Origin: a bacterium
GTDB taxonomy: Bacteria > Bacillota > Bacilli > Lactobacillales > Streptococcaceae
Direction of reading: 5' to 3'
NCBI GenBank assembly: GCA_905221325.1
Contig: CAJNCS010000005.1
Location: 148,685 to 212,684 of the forward strand
DNA: 64,000 nt
Shown here: positions 44,641-54,971 of the stretch, piece by piece
Position numbering within the stretch: the first letter of the stretch is position 1
Layout of the letters: the number at the start of each line of letters is the position of its first letter
Program-made: the position numbers and the translations under genes
The notes under the pieces: generated by a model
What the model was told of the DNA's origin: nothing
What the model saw: only the letters and a program-made list of their open reading frames with translations
Databases searched by the model: none

Positions 44641-46848
44641 ATGATTGTATTAGAAGAAAAGCTTGCAACCGTTCCCACCTTGTTCGTTGAAAAACGAGAT
44701 GGTAGACGTGTGGTGTTTGATGTAGACAAGATTGACAAGGCTCTCCACAAGGCGGCGGAAAAGGTTATGGACCTTACGCCTCTAGTAGAAAAACGCCTAA
44801 ATGGTCTAGTTGAAAGAATCGTGACTGAAATTCACAGTCGCTTCCCTCAAGGTGTCAAGATTTACGAAATTCAAAATGTCGTAGAGCATGAACTCCTTGA
44901 AGCCAAAGAATATGCGCTGGCTGAGGAGTATATCACTTATCGGACACAAAGGGATTTTGAGCGCTCAAAAGCGACAGATATCAACTTTAGTATCCATAAA
45001 CTTCTCAATAAAGATCAAGCAGTTGTCAATGAAAATGCTAATAAAGACAGTGATGTCTTTAATACCCAGCGTGATTTGACAGCGGGGATTGTTGGGAAAT
45101 CAATCGGACTGCAAATGCTTCCTAAGCACGTAGCCAATGCTCATCAAAAAGGGGATATCCACTATCATGACTTGGACTACAGCCCCTATACTCCGATGAC
45201 CAACTGCTGTTTGATTGATTTTAAAGGCATGCTAGAAAATGGTTTTAAGATTGGAAATGCAGAGGTAGAGAGTCCCAAGTCTATCCAGACTGCGACAGCT
45301 CAGATTTCACAAATCATCGCCAATGTTGCTTCTAGCCAGTACGGGGGTTGCTCAGCTGACCGTATCGATGAAGTCTTGGCTCCTTATGCAGAGAAGAATT
45401 ACCAAAAACACCTAAAGGATGCGGAAGAGTGGGTCTTGCCTGAAAAACGGGAAGATTACGCATGGAAGAAAACGCAAAAAGATATCTACGATGCCATGCA
45501 ATCTCTTGAGTATGAAATCAACACTCTCTTCACTTCAAATGGGCAAACACCTTTTACTTCTCTAGGTTTTGGTCTAGGAACTAGTCGTTTTGAACGGGAA
45601 ATTCAAAAAGCTATCTTGACCATTCGTATCAAGGGGCTTGGTTCAGAACACCGCACAGCCATCTTCCCTAAACTCATCTTTACGCTTAAAAGAGGCCTTA
45701 ACTTGGAAGAAGGAACTCCAAACTATGACATCAAACAGTTGGCCCTCGAGTGTGCAACCAAGCGGATGTACCCTGATGTCTTGTCCTACGATAAGATTAT
45801 CGAGTTGACTGGTTCTTTCAAGGTTCCTATGGGTTGTCGCTCCTTCCTCCAAGGCTGGAAAGATGAAAATGGTGTTGAGGTCAATTCAGGTCGGATGAAT
45901 CTAGGTGTTGTGACGGTCAATTTGCCTCGTATCGCCCTCGAGTCTGAGGGCGACATGAATAAGTTCTGGGAAATCTTCAACGAGCGGATGAACATCGCAG
46001 AAGATGCTCTAGTTTATCGTGTTGAACGAACCAAGGAAGCAACACCAGCAAACGCCCCCATTCTCTATCAGTACGGGGCCTTCGGACGCCGTCTTGGAAA
46101 AGACGAGAGCGTTGATCAGCTCTTTAAGAATCGCCGTGCGACAGTTTCGCTGGGCTACATCGGTTTGTACGAAGTGGCTACTGTCTTCTTTGGAAATAGC
46201 TGGGAAAGCAATCCAGAAGCCAAGGAATTTACGCTGGATATCATTCGCGATATGAAACGCCGTGTAGAAGAGTGGTCTGACCAATATGGCTACCATTTCT
46301 CTATCTACTCAACACCGTCTGAAAGTCTAACAGATCGCTTCTGCCGCTTGGATACAGAAAAGTTCGGTTCTATTCCTGATATCACAGATAAGGAATACTA
46401 CACCAACTCGTTCCACTATGATGTCCGTAAAAATCCAACACCGTTTGAAAAATTAGACTTTGAGAAAGTTTACCCAGAAGCAGGTGCGTCAGGTGGTTTC
46501 ATCCATTATTGTGAGTATCCAGTTCTTCAGCAAAATCCTAAAGCCTTGGAAGCTGTTTGGGACTATGCCTATGACCGTGTCGGCTATCTAGGAACCAATA
46601 CCCCGATTGATCGTTGCTACAAGTGTGACTTTGAAGGGGATTTTGAACCAACTGAAAGAGGATTTGCTTGTCCAAACTGTGGTAATAGCGACCCTAAAAC
46701 AGTGGACGTTGTCAAACGTACGTGTGGTTATCTGGGAAATCCTCAAGCGCGTCCGATGGTTAATGGACGCCACAAGGAAATCGCTGCGCGTGTCAAACAC
46801 ATGAACGGTTCAACTATTAAAACAGCCGGACATGAAGTAACAAATTAG
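44641..46848 (+). CDS. nrdD: Anaerobic (class III) ribonucleoside-triphosphate reductase
   Basis: 735 aa from MIVLEEKLATVP (AAAAGAG seven bases upstream; an ATG two codons earlier is too close to it). N-terminal ATP-cone (about 15-105: VEKRDGRRVVFDVDKID), glycyl-radical barrel with NCCLIDFKG, C-terminal zinc site (CYKC and CPNC) and the radical loop RTCGYLGNPQARPM, where the Gly carries the radical. Makes dNTPs without oxygen and needs NrdG, encoded 0.7 kb downstream. NrdR-like boxes lie in the promoter. Confidence 0.97.
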   Translation: MIVLEEKLATVPTLFVEKRDGRRVVFDVDKIDKALHKAAEKVMDLTPLVEKRLNGLVERIVTEIHSRFPQGVKIYEIQNVVEHELLEAKEYALAEEYITYRTQRDFERSKATDINFSIHKLLNKDQAVVNENANKDSDVFNTQRDLTAGIVGKSIGLQMLPKHVANAHQKGDIHYHDLDYSPYTPMTNCCLIDFKGMLENGFKIGNAEVESPKSIQTATAQISQIIANVASSQYGGCSADRIDEVLAPYAEKNYQKHLKDAEEWVLPEKREDYAWKKTQKDIYDAMQSLEYEINTLFTSNGQTPFTSLGFGLGTSRFEREIQKAILTIRIKGLGSEHRTAIFPKLIFTLKRGLNLEEGTPNYDIKQLALECATKRMYPDVLSYDKIIELTGSFKVPMGCRSFLQGWKDENGVEVNSGRMNLGVVTVNLPRIALESEGDMNKFWEIFNERMNIAEDALVYRVERTKEATPANAPILYQYGAFGRRLGKDESVDQLFKNRRATVSLGYIGLYEVATVFFGNSWESNPEAKEFTLDIIRDMKRRVEEWSDQYGYHFSIYSTPSESLTDRFCRLDTEKFGSIPDITDKEYYTNSFHYDVRKNPTPFEKLDFEKVYPEAGASGGFIHYCEYPVLQQNPKALEAVWDYAYDRVGYLGTNTPIDRCYKCDFEGDFEPTERGFACPNCGNSDPKTVDVVKRTCGYLGNPQARPMVNGRHKEIAARVKHMNGSTIKTAGHEVTN

Positions 46849-46859
46849 AAGGAAATAGA

Positions 46860-47000
46860 ATGGGGAAGTACCAATTAGACGATAAGGGACGCGCACAAGT
46901 GACCCGTTATCACGTGAAACACTCTAAAGGTGGAACAGGTAAAAAAGAACGCTTGCTCAACCTCAGAGAACAGTTTTTAAACAAGAACAAGAAAAAATAA
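46860..47000 (+). CDS. 46-aa basic small protein between nrdD and nrdG
   Basis: MGKYQLDDKGRAQVTRYHVK onward to REQFLNKNKKK. Very basic, no membrane segment. RBS AGAAGGAAAT; it starts 11 bases after the nrdD stop. A similarly small gene lies at this place in pneumococcus. A hairpin (AGTGAGAGTCTGCTCTCACTTTTCT) follows. Function unknown; a nucleic-acid or NrdD-associated role is only a guess. Confidence 0.75.
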   Translation: MGKYQLDDKGRAQVTRYHVKHSKGGTGKKERLLNLREQFLNKNKKK

Positions 47001-47002
47001 AA

Positions 47003-47027
47003 GTGAGAGTCTGCTCTCACTTTTCTC
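47003..47027 (+). terminator. Hairpin after the 46-aa gene
   Basis: GTGAGAG-TCTG-CTCTCAC followed by TTTTCTCTT. May attenuate transcription into the downstream nrdG genes. Confidence 0.7.
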
Positions 47028-47043
47028 TTAATTGGAGGTAAAA

Positions 47044-47544
47044 ATGATACTACGCAGACCAACATTGGCAGATAAAGAAACAGTTTTAGAGATGATGGTA
47101 GAGTTTGAACAGACTCAATCAGCCCACGATGGTGGGTTTTGGAACGCCAACAATTTTGTTTATGAAGAGTGGCTAGAAGAAAATCTTCAAGCGGAAGCGG
47201 GACTCAATATTCCTGAAAACTGGGTTCCTGCTATCCAGCTGATTAGTTTTGACGTAGCAGGCCAGGCTCTTGGCTTTCTCAATCTTCGTCTCCGATTAAA
47301 TGACTACTTACTAGAAAATGGGGGCCATATTGGCTACTCCATTCGTCCATCTGAAAGAGGTAAGGGTTATGCCAAAGAATCCCTCCGACAAGGTCTACAA
47401 GTTGCTAAGGGAAAGAATATTAAACGAGCTTTAGTGACTTGTAGCACAGAAAATCCAACAAGCCGAGCTGTTATCTTAGCTAATGGTGGGGTGTTTGAGG
47501 ACGTTCGCAATGGCGTAGAACGTTACTGGATAGATTTGGAGTAA
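47044..47544 (+). CDS. GNAT-family acetyltransferase
   Basis: 166 aa from MILRRPTLADKETV with GGAGGT five bases upstream. The acetyl-CoA-binding motif A is IGYSIRPSERGKGYAKESLR, followed by LVTCSTENPTSRAVILANGG. The acceptor is unknown. Sits between nrdD and nrdG in the same operon, as in pneumococcus, but no link to nucleotide reduction is evident. Confidence 0.9.
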   Translation: MILRRPTLADKETVLEMMVEFEQTQSAHDGGFWNANNFVYEEWLEENLQAEAGLNIPENWVPAIQLISFDVAGQALGFLNLRLRLNDYLLENGGHIGYSIRPSERGKGYAKESLRQGLQVAKGKNIKRALVTCSTENPTSRAVILANGGVFEDVRNGVERYWIDLE

Positions 47545-47548
47545 AAGG

Positions 47549-48145
47549 ATGACATGGAATACACCAAAACCAGGTGAATGGAAAAGTGAGGAACTTAGTA
47601 AAGGGCGAATCATTGATTACAAGGCCTTTAACTTTGTCGATGGAGAAGGTGTGCGCAACTCTCTCTATGTATCAGGTTGCATGTTTCACTGCGAGGGGTG
47701 CTATAATGTTGCGACTTGGTCTTTCAACGCAGGTATTCTCTATACGGCAGAATTAGAAGAACAAATCATGGAAGACCTTGCCCAACCCTATGTTCAAGGA
47801 TTGACCCTGCTGGGAGGAGAACCTTTTCTTAATACAGGGATCCTCTTGCCGCTCGTTAAGCGCATTCGAAAGGAATTGCCAGATAAAGACATCTGGTCCT
47901 GGACGGGCTACACGTGGGAGGAAATGATGCTGGAAACTCCAGATAAACTGGAACTCTTGTCGCTGATTGACATCCTTGTCGATGGACGGTATGATAAAAG
48001 CAAGCGCAATCTCATGCTCCAGTTTCGAGGGTCTTCTAATCAACGAATTATCGATGTGCAAAAATCCCTCAAAAGTGGGAAAGTGGTGATTTGGGACAAG
48101 CTCAATGACGGAAAAGAAAGCTATGAACAGGTGAAGAGAGAATGA
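47549..48145 (+). CDS. nrdG: Anaerobic ribonucleotide reductase activating protein
   Basis: 198-aa radical-SAM enzyme that installs the glycyl radical on NrdD. The iron-sulfur motif is SGCMFHCEGCYN (CxxxCxxC); TLLGGEPF is the SAM-binding GGE motif, and DKDIWSWTGYTWEE follows. It starts four bases after the GNAT stop and overlaps the next gene by four bases. Confidence 0.96.
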   Translation: MTWNTPKPGEWKSEELSKGRIIDYKAFNFVDGEGVRNSLYVSGCMFHCEGCYNVATWSFNAGILYTAELEEQIMEDLAQPYVQGLTLLGGEPFLNTGILLPLVKRIRKELPDKDIWSWTGYTWEEMMLETPDKLELLSLIDILVDGRYDKSKRNLMLQFRGSSNQRIIDVQKSLKSGKVVIWDKLNDGKESYEQVKRE

Positions 48146-48768
48146 AGAAAAAAGACCTGATAGGACAACTGGTTTCAGAGATCGAAACGGGAAGAGTTAG
48201 GACGCTAGGGATCTACGGTCAGGGGACTTCGGGTAAATCAACCTTTGCACAGGAATTGTACCAAGCTTTAGATTCTACAAAAGTAAATTTACTAGAAACA
48301 GATCCCTATATTACCTCAGACCGTCATCTGGTAGTACCAAAGCAAGCGACAGAGCAAAAGGTGACAGCTTGTCTGCCGGTGGCACATGAACTGGCAAGTT
48401 TGCAGAGAGATATTCTCGCCTTGCAGGCAGGTATGGATGTCTTAACAATCGATGAACCGTGGAAGGCTAGCGAGATCTTGTCTGGAGCAAAACCAATTCT
48501 GATTGTTGAAGGGATGTCTGTGGGCTTTCTACCCAAGAAGCTCTTTGATAAAACCATCTGTTTCTACACGGATGAAGAAACAGAGTTAAAGAGGCGTCTG
48601 GCTCGAGATACGACAATGAGAAATCGCGATGTATCTTTTGTATTAGCTAGCCATCAGATGAGACGGGAGCAGTATCTGCGATACTATAGAGAAACCGAGT
48701 CTAAAGCGGACATCTTAGTGAATCAATCAGAAGATAAATTTGAAGTCAAAATGACTCGTATTATATAG
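48142..48768 (+). CDS. Uridine kinase-like P-loop protein
   Basis: 208 aa. Walker A GIYGQGTSGKSTFAQ, an LETDPYITSDRH segment, ILIVEGMSVGF, and a lid region RRLARDTTMRNRDVSFV resemble the uridine kinase/phosphoribulokinase family. Shorter and more divergent than Udk, so the nucleoside is uncertain. Starts within the last codons of nrdG (ATGA overlap). Confidence 0.82.
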   Translation: MKKKDLIGQLVSEIETGRVRTLGIYGQGTSGKSTFAQELYQALDSTKVNLLETDPYITSDRHLVVPKQATEQKVTACLPVAHELASLQRDILALQAGMDVLTIDEPWKASEILSGAKPILIVEGMSVGFLPKKLFDKTICFYTDEETELKRRLARDTTMRNRDVSFVLASHQMRREQYLRYYRETESKADILVNQSEDKFEVKMTRII

Positions 48769-48869
48769 AAGAAAAGATTGATTTTTATAGTTGTAAATCA
48801 GTAATTATAGGAATATGAAGTAGGAAAACAGTTTCATCCTAAAAAAACGAAAAAAAGCTAACAAATCCC

Positions 48870-48898
48870 TTGCAATCGCAGGGGCTTTGTGTTATTCT
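48870..48898 (+). promoter_or_regulatory. Promoter of the S10-spc-alpha operon
   Basis: TTGCAA, 17 bases, TATTCT with extended TGt. The -35 lies in the loop side of a CCC-TTGC / GCA-GGGG hairpin. Confidence 0.75.
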
Positions 48899-48904
48899 AT
48901 TATG

Positions 48905-49033
48905 GTGCTGTAAATTACAGCCTTAGCTTTGATGCAAGAGGTTGCGACACGCTCGGTTGCATTGCCACGCAACACGCGTCGGTTTTCTTGTGGAGCTAGC
49001 CTATTATCTTAAATAGACGAAAAGGAGAAAAAG
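48905..49033 (+). promoter_or_regulatory. Structured rpsJ 5' leader
   Basis: About 130 nt with a nested hairpin: CGAC-a-CGC (48945-48952) with GCG-TCG (48976-48981), inside it GTTGC (48956-48960) with GCAAC (48969-48973). S10-operon leaders are sites of L4 feedback in some bacteria; whether this is so here is unknown. It ends at RBS AAAGGAGAA. Confidence 0.55.
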
Positions 49034-49342
49034 ATGGCAAACAAAAAAATCCGTATCCGTTTGAAAGCTTACGAACACCGTACGCTTGACACAGCGGCTG
49101 CAAAAATCGTAGAATCAGCTACTCGTACAGGTGCACAAGTTGCGGGTCCAATCCCACTTCCAACTGAGCGTAGCCTCTACACAATCATTCGTGCGACTCA
49201 CAAATACAAAGACTCTCGCGAACAATTTGAAATGCGTACACACAAACGTTTGATCGATATCGTTAACCCAACTCAAAAAACAGTTGATGCGTTGATGAAA
49301 TTGGACCTTCCAAGTGGTGTAAACGTAGAAATCAAGCTTTAA
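49034..49342 (+). CDS. rpsJ: 30S ribosomal protein S10
   Basis: 102 aa, full length. [20 protein letters not shown] and the long loop with RTHKRLIDI are characteristic. Assembles in the 30S head and, as NusE, joins antitermination complexes. First gene of the ribosomal operon. The 82-base gap to rplC holds a GAGC / GCTC hairpin. Confidence 0.98.
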
Positions 49343-49424
49343 TCTAAAGCTTGATACCTTGAGCATGAAAAACGCTCGTTAAAAACTTTTTGAATAAAAA
49401 ATATAGAAAAGGAACTATTTTCTC

Positions 49425-50051
49425 ATGACAAAAGGAATCTTAGGGAAAAAAGTGGGAATGACTCAAATCTTCACTGAAGCTGGCGAATTGATCCCTGTAA
49501 CAGTTATTGAAGCAACTCCAAACGTTGTTCTTCAAGTTAAAACTGTTGAAACAGATGGATACAACGCTATCCAAGTTGGTTTCGATGACAAACGCGAAGT
49601 ATTGAGCAACAAACCTGCTAAAGGACATGTAGCGAAAGCTAACACGGCTCCTAAGCGCTTCATTCGTGAATTCAAAAACGTTGAAGGCTTGGAAGTTGGT
49701 GCTGAAATTACAGTTGAAACATTCGCAGCTGGAGACGTTGTTGACGTAACTGGTACTTCTAAAGGTAAAGGTTTCCAAGGCGTTATCAAACGCCACGGAC
49801 AATCACGTGGACCAATGGCTCACGGTTCTCGTTACCACCGTCGTCCAGGTTCTATGGGACCTGTTGCACCTAACCGCGTATTTAAAGGTAAAAACCTTGC
49901 AGGACGTATGGGTGGCGACCGTGTAACAATTCAAAACCTTGAAGTTGTACAAGTTGTTCCAGAAAAGAACGTTATCCTTATCAAAGGTAACGTACCAGGT
50001 GCTAAGAAATCTCTTATCACTATCAAATCAGCAGTTAAAGCTGGTAAATAA
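49425..50051 (+). CDS. rplC: 50S ribosomal protein L3
   Basis: 208 aa. [16 protein letters not shown] start and the extension [20 protein letters not shown] that reaches the peptidyl-transferase centre. RBS AAAGGAAC. Second gene of the S10 cluster, 24 bases before rplD. Confidence 0.98.
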
Positions 50052-50075
50052 TAAAGAAAGGGGAAATCAGTCACA

Positions 50076-50699
50076 ATGGCAAACGTAACATTATTTGACC
50101 AAACTGGTAAAGAAGCTGGCCAAGTTGTTCTTAACGATGCAGTATTTGGTATCGAACCAAATGAATCAGTTGTGTTTGATGTGATCATCAGCCAACGCGC
50201 AAGCCTTCGTCAAGGAACACACGCTGTTAAAAACCGCTCTGCAGTATCAGGTGGTGGACGCAAACCATGGCGTCAAAAAGGAACTGGACGTGCTCGTCAA
50301 GGTTCTATCCGTTCACCACAATGGCGTGGTGGTGGTGTTGTCTTCGGACCAACTCCACGTTCATACGGCTACAAACTTCCACAAAAAGTTCGTCGCCTAG
50401 CTCTTAAATCAGTTTACTCTGAAAAAGTTGCTGAAAACAAATTCGTAGCTGTAGACGCTCTTTCATTTACAGCTCCAAAAACTGCTGAATTTGCAAAAGT
50501 TCTTGCAGCATTGAGCATCGATTCAAAAGTTCTTGTTATCCTTGAAGAAGGAAATGAATTCGCAGCTCTTTCAGCTCGTAACCTTCCAAACGTGAAAGTT
50601 GCAACTGCTACAACTGCAAGTGTTCTTGACATCGCAAATAGCGACAAACTTCTTGTCACACAAGCAGCTATCTCTAAAATCGAGGAGGTTCTTGCATAA
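50076..50699 (+). CDS. rplD: 50S ribosomal protein L4
   Basis: 207 aa. The extended loop [20 protein letters not shown] lines the exit tunnel. L4 is the autoregulator of the S10 operon in E. coli. Its stop shares one base with the rplW start, so the two are coupled. Confidence 0.98.
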
Positions 50700-50995
50700 T
50701 GAATTTGTATGATGTTATCAAAAAACCTGTCATCACTGAAAGCTCAATGGCTCAACTTGAAGCAGGAAAATATGTATTTGAAGTTGACACTCGTGCACAC
50801 AAACTTTTGATCAAGCAAGCTGTTGAAGCTGCTTTCGAAGGTGTTAAAGTTGCCAACGTTAACACAATCAACGTAAAACCAAAAGCGAAACGTGTTGGAC
50901 GTTACACTGGTTTTACTAACAAAACTAAAAAAGCTATCATCACACTTACAGCTGATTCAAAAGCAATCGAGTTGTTTGCTGCTGAAGCTGAATAA
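50699..50995 (+). CDS. rplW: 50S ribosomal protein L23
   Basis: 98 aa with the tunnel-exit loop [15 protein letters not shown]. Docking site for trigger factor and SRP. RBS GAGGTT lies inside the end of rplD. Confidence 0.98.
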
Positions 50996-51012
50996 TCTAA
51001 GGAGGAAATATC

Positions 51013-51846
51013 GTGGGAATTCGTGTTTATAAACCAACAACAAACGGTCGCCGTAATATGACTTCTTTGGATTTCGCTGAAATCACAACAAGCACTCCTG
51101 AAAAATCATTGCTTGTTGCTTTGAAGAACAAGGCTGGTCGTAACAACAACGGTCGTATCACTGTTCGTCACCAAGGTGGTGGACACAAACGTTTCTACCG
51201 TTTGGTTGACTTCAAACGTAACAAAGACAACGTTGAAGCAGTTGTTAAAACAATCGAGTACGATCCAAACCGTTCTGCAAACATCGCTCTTGTACACTAC
51301 ACTGACGGTGTGAAAGCATACATCATCGCTCCAAAAGGTCTTGAAGTTGGTCAACGTATCGTTTCAGGTCCTGAAGCAGATATCAAAGTCGGAAACGCTC
51401 TTCCACTTGCAAACATCCCAGTTGGTACTTTGATCCACAACATCGAGTTGAAACCAGGTCGTGGTGGAGAATTGGTCCGTGCAGCTGGAGCTTCTGCTCA
51501 AGTATTAGGTCAAGAAGGTAAATACGTTCTTGTTCGTCTTCAATCTGGCGAAGTTCGTATGATTCTTGGAACTTGTCGTGCTACAGTTGGTGTTGTCGGA
51601 AACGAACAACATGGACTTGTGAACCTTGGTAAAGCAGGACGTAGCCGTTGGAAAGGTATCCGCCCAACAGTTCGTGGTTCTGTAATGAACCCTAACGATC
51701 ACCCACACGGTGGTGGTGAAGGTAAAGCACCAGTTGGTCGTAAAGCACCATCTACTCCATGGGGCAAACCTGCTCTTGGTCTTAAAACTCGTAACAAGAA
51801 AGCGAAATCTGACAAACTTATCGTTCGTCGTCGCAACGAGAAATAA
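51013..51846 (+). CDS. rplB: 50S ribosomal protein L2
   Basis: 277 aa, starting with GTG behind [24 protein letters not shown] start and the conserved [19 protein letters not shown] with the His near the peptidyl-transferase centre. The 103-base spacer to rpsS carries GCGCTC / GAGCGC within a larger stem. Confidence 0.98.
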   Translation: MGIRVYKPTTNGRRNMTSLDFAEITTSTPEKSLLVALKNKAGRNNNGRITVRHQGGGHKRFYRLVDFKRNKDNVEAVVKTIEYDPNRSANIALVHYTDGVKAYIIAPKGLEVGQRIVSGPEADIKVGNALPLANIPVGTLIHNIELKPGRGGELVRAAGASAQVLGQEGKYVLVRLQSGEVRMILGTCRATVGVVGNEQHGLVNLGKAGRSRWKGIRPTVRGSVMNPNDHPHGGGEGKAPVGRKAPSTPWGKPALGLKTRNKKAKSDKLIVRRRNEK

Positions 51847-51949
51847 TAGTAAACTAGTCGCTTAAGCATCTAGTAAATCCGCCAGCTCGGTAGCGCTCCA
51901 TGTGAGCGCAAGCCGCTGTGGTACAACATTTAAAGGAGAAAATATAAAA

Positions 51950-52231
51950 ATGGGACGCAGTCTTAAAAAAGGACCTTTCGTCGATGAGCATTTGATGAAA
52001 AAAGTTGAAGCTCAAGCTAACGACGAAAAGAAAAAAGTTATCAAAACTTGGTCACGTCGTTCAACGATCTTCCCAAGTTTCATTGGTTACACTATTGCAG
52101 TTTATGACGGACGTAAACACGTACCTGTTTACATCCAAGAAGACATGGTAGGTCACAAACTTGGTGAATTTGCGCCAACTCGTACTTACAAAGGTCACGC
52201 TGCAGACGACAAGAAAACACGTAGAAAATAA
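51950..52231 (+). CDS. rpsS: 30S ribosomal protein S19
   Basis: 93 aa from [15 protein letters not shown], with AAAGGAG nine bases upstream; an open frame reaching back to 51902 is not used. Conserved [14 protein letters not shown]. Binds the 30S head with S13. Confidence 0.98.
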
Positions 52232-52242
52232 GGAGAACATAA

Positions 52243-52587
52243 ATGGCAGAAATTACTTCAGCTAAAGCAATGGCTCGTACAGTACGTGTTTCACCTCGTA
52301 AATCACGTCTTGTTCTTGACAACATCCGTGGTAAAAGCGTAGCCGATGCTATTGCAATCTTGACATTCACTCCAAACAAAGCTGCTGAAATCATCTTGAA
52401 AGTTTTGAACTCAGCTGTAGCTAACGCTGAAAACAACTTTGGTTTGGATAAAGCTAACTTGGTAGTATCTGAAGCATTCGCAAACGAAGGACCAACTATG
52501 AAACGTTTCCGTCCACGTGCGAAAGGTTCAGCTTCACCAATCAACAAACGTACAGCTCACATCACTGTAGCTGTTGCAGAAAAATAA
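52243..52587 (+). CDS. rplV: 50S ribosomal protein L22
   Basis: 114 aa. [17 protein letters not shown] start region and the beta-hairpin loop [19 protein letters not shown] that lines the exit tunnel, a macrolide-resistance hot spot; it reads as the usual sequence. Confidence 0.98.
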   Translation: MAEITSAKAMARTVRVSPRKSRLVLDNIRGKSVADAIAILTFTPNKAAEIILKVLNSAVANAENNFGLDKANLVVSEAFANEGPTMKRFRPRAKGSASPINKRTAHITVAVAEK

Positions 52588-52599
52588 GGAGGTAAAATC

Positions 52600-53253
52600 G
52601 TGGGTCAAAAAGTACATCCAATTGGTATGCGTGTCGGCATCATCCGTGATTGGGATGCCAAATGGTATGCTGAAAAAGAATACGCGGATTACCTTCATGA
52701 AGATCTTGCAATCCGTAAATTCGTTCAAAAAGAACTTGCTGACGCAGCAGTTTCAACTATCGAAATTGAACGCGCAGTAAACAAAGTTAACGTTTCACTT
52801 CACACTGCTAAACCAGGTATGGTTATCGGTAAAGGTGGCGCTAACGTTGATGCACTCCGTGCAAAACTTAACAAATTGACTGGAAAACAAGTACACATCA
52901 ACATCATCGAAATCAAACAACCTGATTTGGATGCTCATCTTGTAGGTGAAGGAATTGCTCGTCAATTGGAGCAACGTGTTGCTTTCCGTCGTGCACAAAA
53001 ACAAGCAATCCAACGTGCAATGCGTGCTGGAGCTAAAGGAATCAAAACTCAAGTATCAGGTCGTTTGAACGGTGCAGATATCGCCCGTGCTGAAGGATAC
53101 TCTGAAGGAACTGTTCCACTTCACACACTTCGTGCAGATATCGATTACGCTTGGGAAGAAGCAGATACTACATACGGTAAACTTGGTGTTAAAGTATGGA
53201 TCTACCGTGGTGAAGTTCTTCCAGCTCGTAAAAACACTAAAGGAGGTAAATAA
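52600..53253 (+). CDS. rpsC: 30S ribosomal protein S3
   Basis: 217 aa, GTG start behind AAGGAGG. The KH domain includes [17 protein letters not shown], and the C-terminal domain has [20 protein letters not shown]. Lines the mRNA entry channel. Four bases before rplP. Confidence 0.98.
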
Positions 53254-53256
53254 CCA

Positions 53257-53670
53257 ATGTTAGTACCTAAACGTGTTAAACACCGTCGTGAATTCCGTGG
53301 AAAAATGCGCGGTGAAGCAAAAGGTGGAAAAGAAGTAGCATTCGGTGAATACGGTCTTCAAGCTACAACTAGCCACTGGATCACTAACCGCCAAATCGAA
53401 GCTGCTCGTATCGCCATGACTCGTTACATGAAACGTGGTGGTAAAGTTTGGATTAAAATCTTCCCACACAAATCATACACTGCTAAAGCTATCGGTGTGC
53501 GTATGGGATCTGGTAAAGGGGCACCTGAAGGTTGGGTAGCACCAGTTAAACGTGGTAAAGTGATGTTTGAAGTTGCTGGTGTATCTGAAGAGATCGCTCG
53601 CGAAGCGCTTCGTCTTGCTAGCCACAAATTGCCAGTTAAATGTAAATTCGTAAAACGTGAAGCAGAATAA
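53257..53670 (+). CDS. rplP: 50S ribosomal protein L16
   Basis: 137 aa. [19 protein letters not shown] start, [19 protein letters not shown] loop. Sits near the A site of the peptidyl-transferase centre. Confidence 0.98.
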   Translation: MLVPKRVKHRREFRGKMRGEAKGGKEVAFGEYGLQATTSHWITNRQIEAARIAMTRYMKRGGKVWIKIFPHKSYTAKAIGVRMGSGKGAPEGWVAPVKRGKVMFEVAGVSEEIAREALRLASHKLPVKCKFVKREAE

Positions 53671-53679
53671 GGAGAAGGC

Positions 53680-53886
53680 ATGAAACTTAATGAAGTAAAA
53701 GAATTTGTTAAAGAACTTCGTGGTCTTTCTCAAGAAGAACTCGCGAAGCGCGAAAACGAATTGAAAAAAGAATTGTTTGAACTTCGTTTCCAAGCTGCTA
53801 CTGGTCAATTGGAACAAACAGCTCGCTTGAAAGAAGTTAAAAAACAAATCGCTCGTATCAAAACAGTTCAATCTGAAGCGAAATAA
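53680..53886 (+). CDS. rpmC: 50S ribosomal protein L29
   Basis: 68 aa, two-helix protein: [20 protein letters not shown] and [15 protein letters not shown]. Located at the tunnel exit. RBS AAGGAGAA. Confidence 0.97.
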
Positions 53887-53910
53887 TAGACTAGGGAAGG
53901 AGAAATTTCA

Positions 53911-54171
53911 ATGGAACGCAATAATCGTAAAGTTCTTGTTGGACGTGTTGTATCTGACAAAATGGACAAGACAATCACAGTTGTAGTTGAAACAAAACGT
54001 AACCACCCAGTCTATGGTAAACGTATTAACTACTCTAAAAAATACAAAGCACATGATGAAAACAATGTTGCCAAAGAAGGCGATATCGTACGTATCATGG
54101 AAACTCGTCCGCTTTCAGCTACAAAACGTTTCCGTCTTGTAGAAGTTGTTGAAGAAGCGGTCATCATCTAA
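53911..54171 (+). CDS. rpsQ: 30S ribosomal protein S17
   Basis: 86 aa, OB fold: [20 protein letters not shown] and [31 protein letters not shown]. Confidence 0.98.
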
Positions 54172-54196
54172 TCAAGCCTGAAAGGAGAAAACTGAA

Positions 54197-54565
54197 ATGA
54201 TTCAAACAGAAACTCGTTTGAAAGTCGCAGACAACAGCGGTGCACGCGAAATCTTGACTATCAAAGTTCTTGGTGGTTCTAAACGTAAATTTGCGAACAT
54301 CGGTGATGTCATTGTGGCATCTGTAAAACAAGCTACTCCTGGTGGTGCGGTTAAAAAAGGTGACGTTGTAAAAGCTGTTATCGTTCGTACTAAATCAGGT
54401 GCTCGTCGTGCTGATGGTTCATATATCAAGTTTGACGAAAACGCAGCAGTTATCATCCGTGAAGACAAAACTCCTCGCGGAACACGTATCTTTGGCCCAG
54501 TTGCACGTGAATTGCGTGAAGGTGGCTTCATGAAGATCGTGTCACTTGCTCCAGAAGTACTTTAA
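54197..54565 (+). CDS. rplN: 50S ribosomal protein L14
   Basis: 122 aa. [19 protein letters not shown] start and [20 protein letters not shown]. First gene of the spc part of the cluster. The 77-base spacer after it contains two hairpins. Confidence 0.98.
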   Translation: MIQTETRLKVADNSGAREILTIKVLGGSKRKFANIGDVIVASVKQATPGGAVKKGDVVKAVIVRTKSGARRADGSYIKFDENAAVIIREDKTPRGTRIFGPVARELREGGFMKIVSLAPEVL

Positions 54566-54586
54566 TTTTTAGAAACAAACTAGTCC

Positions 54587-54620
54587 CCTAGCTTCAAGCT
54601 AGGGTGCCCTTATGGGCGTA
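54587..54620 (+). other. Two hairpins between rplN and rplX
   Basis: CCCTAGCT-TCA-AGCTAGGG followed by GCCC-TTAT-GGGC. No T run, so they are structural rather than terminating. Confidence 0.6.
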
Positions 54621-54642
54621 AGAAAAATCAAGGAGAAACCTA

Positions 54643-54948
54643 ATGTTTGTAAAAAAAGGCGACAAAGTTCGCGTAATCGCTGGTAAAGATAAGGGAACAG
54701 AAGCTGTTGTCCTTACTGCCCTTCCAAAAGTAAACAAAGTTATCGTTGAAGGTGTTAACATCGTTAAGAAACACCAACGTCCAACTAACGAGCTTCCTCA
54801 AGGTGGTATCATCGAGAAAGAAGCAGCTATCCACGTATCAAATGTTCAAGTATTGGACAAAAATGGTGTAGCTGGTCGTGTTGGTTACAAATTTGTAGAC
54901 GGTAAAAAAGTTCGCTACAACAAAAAATCAGGCGAAGTGCTTGATTAA
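54643..54948 (+). CDS. rplX: 50S ribosomal protein L24
   Basis: 101 aa. KOW motif [38 protein letters not shown]. Early assembly initiator of 23S rRNA. RBS AAGGAGAAA. Confidence 0.98.
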
Positions 54949-54971
54949 TCACGAAGGAAAGGAGAAGTATA

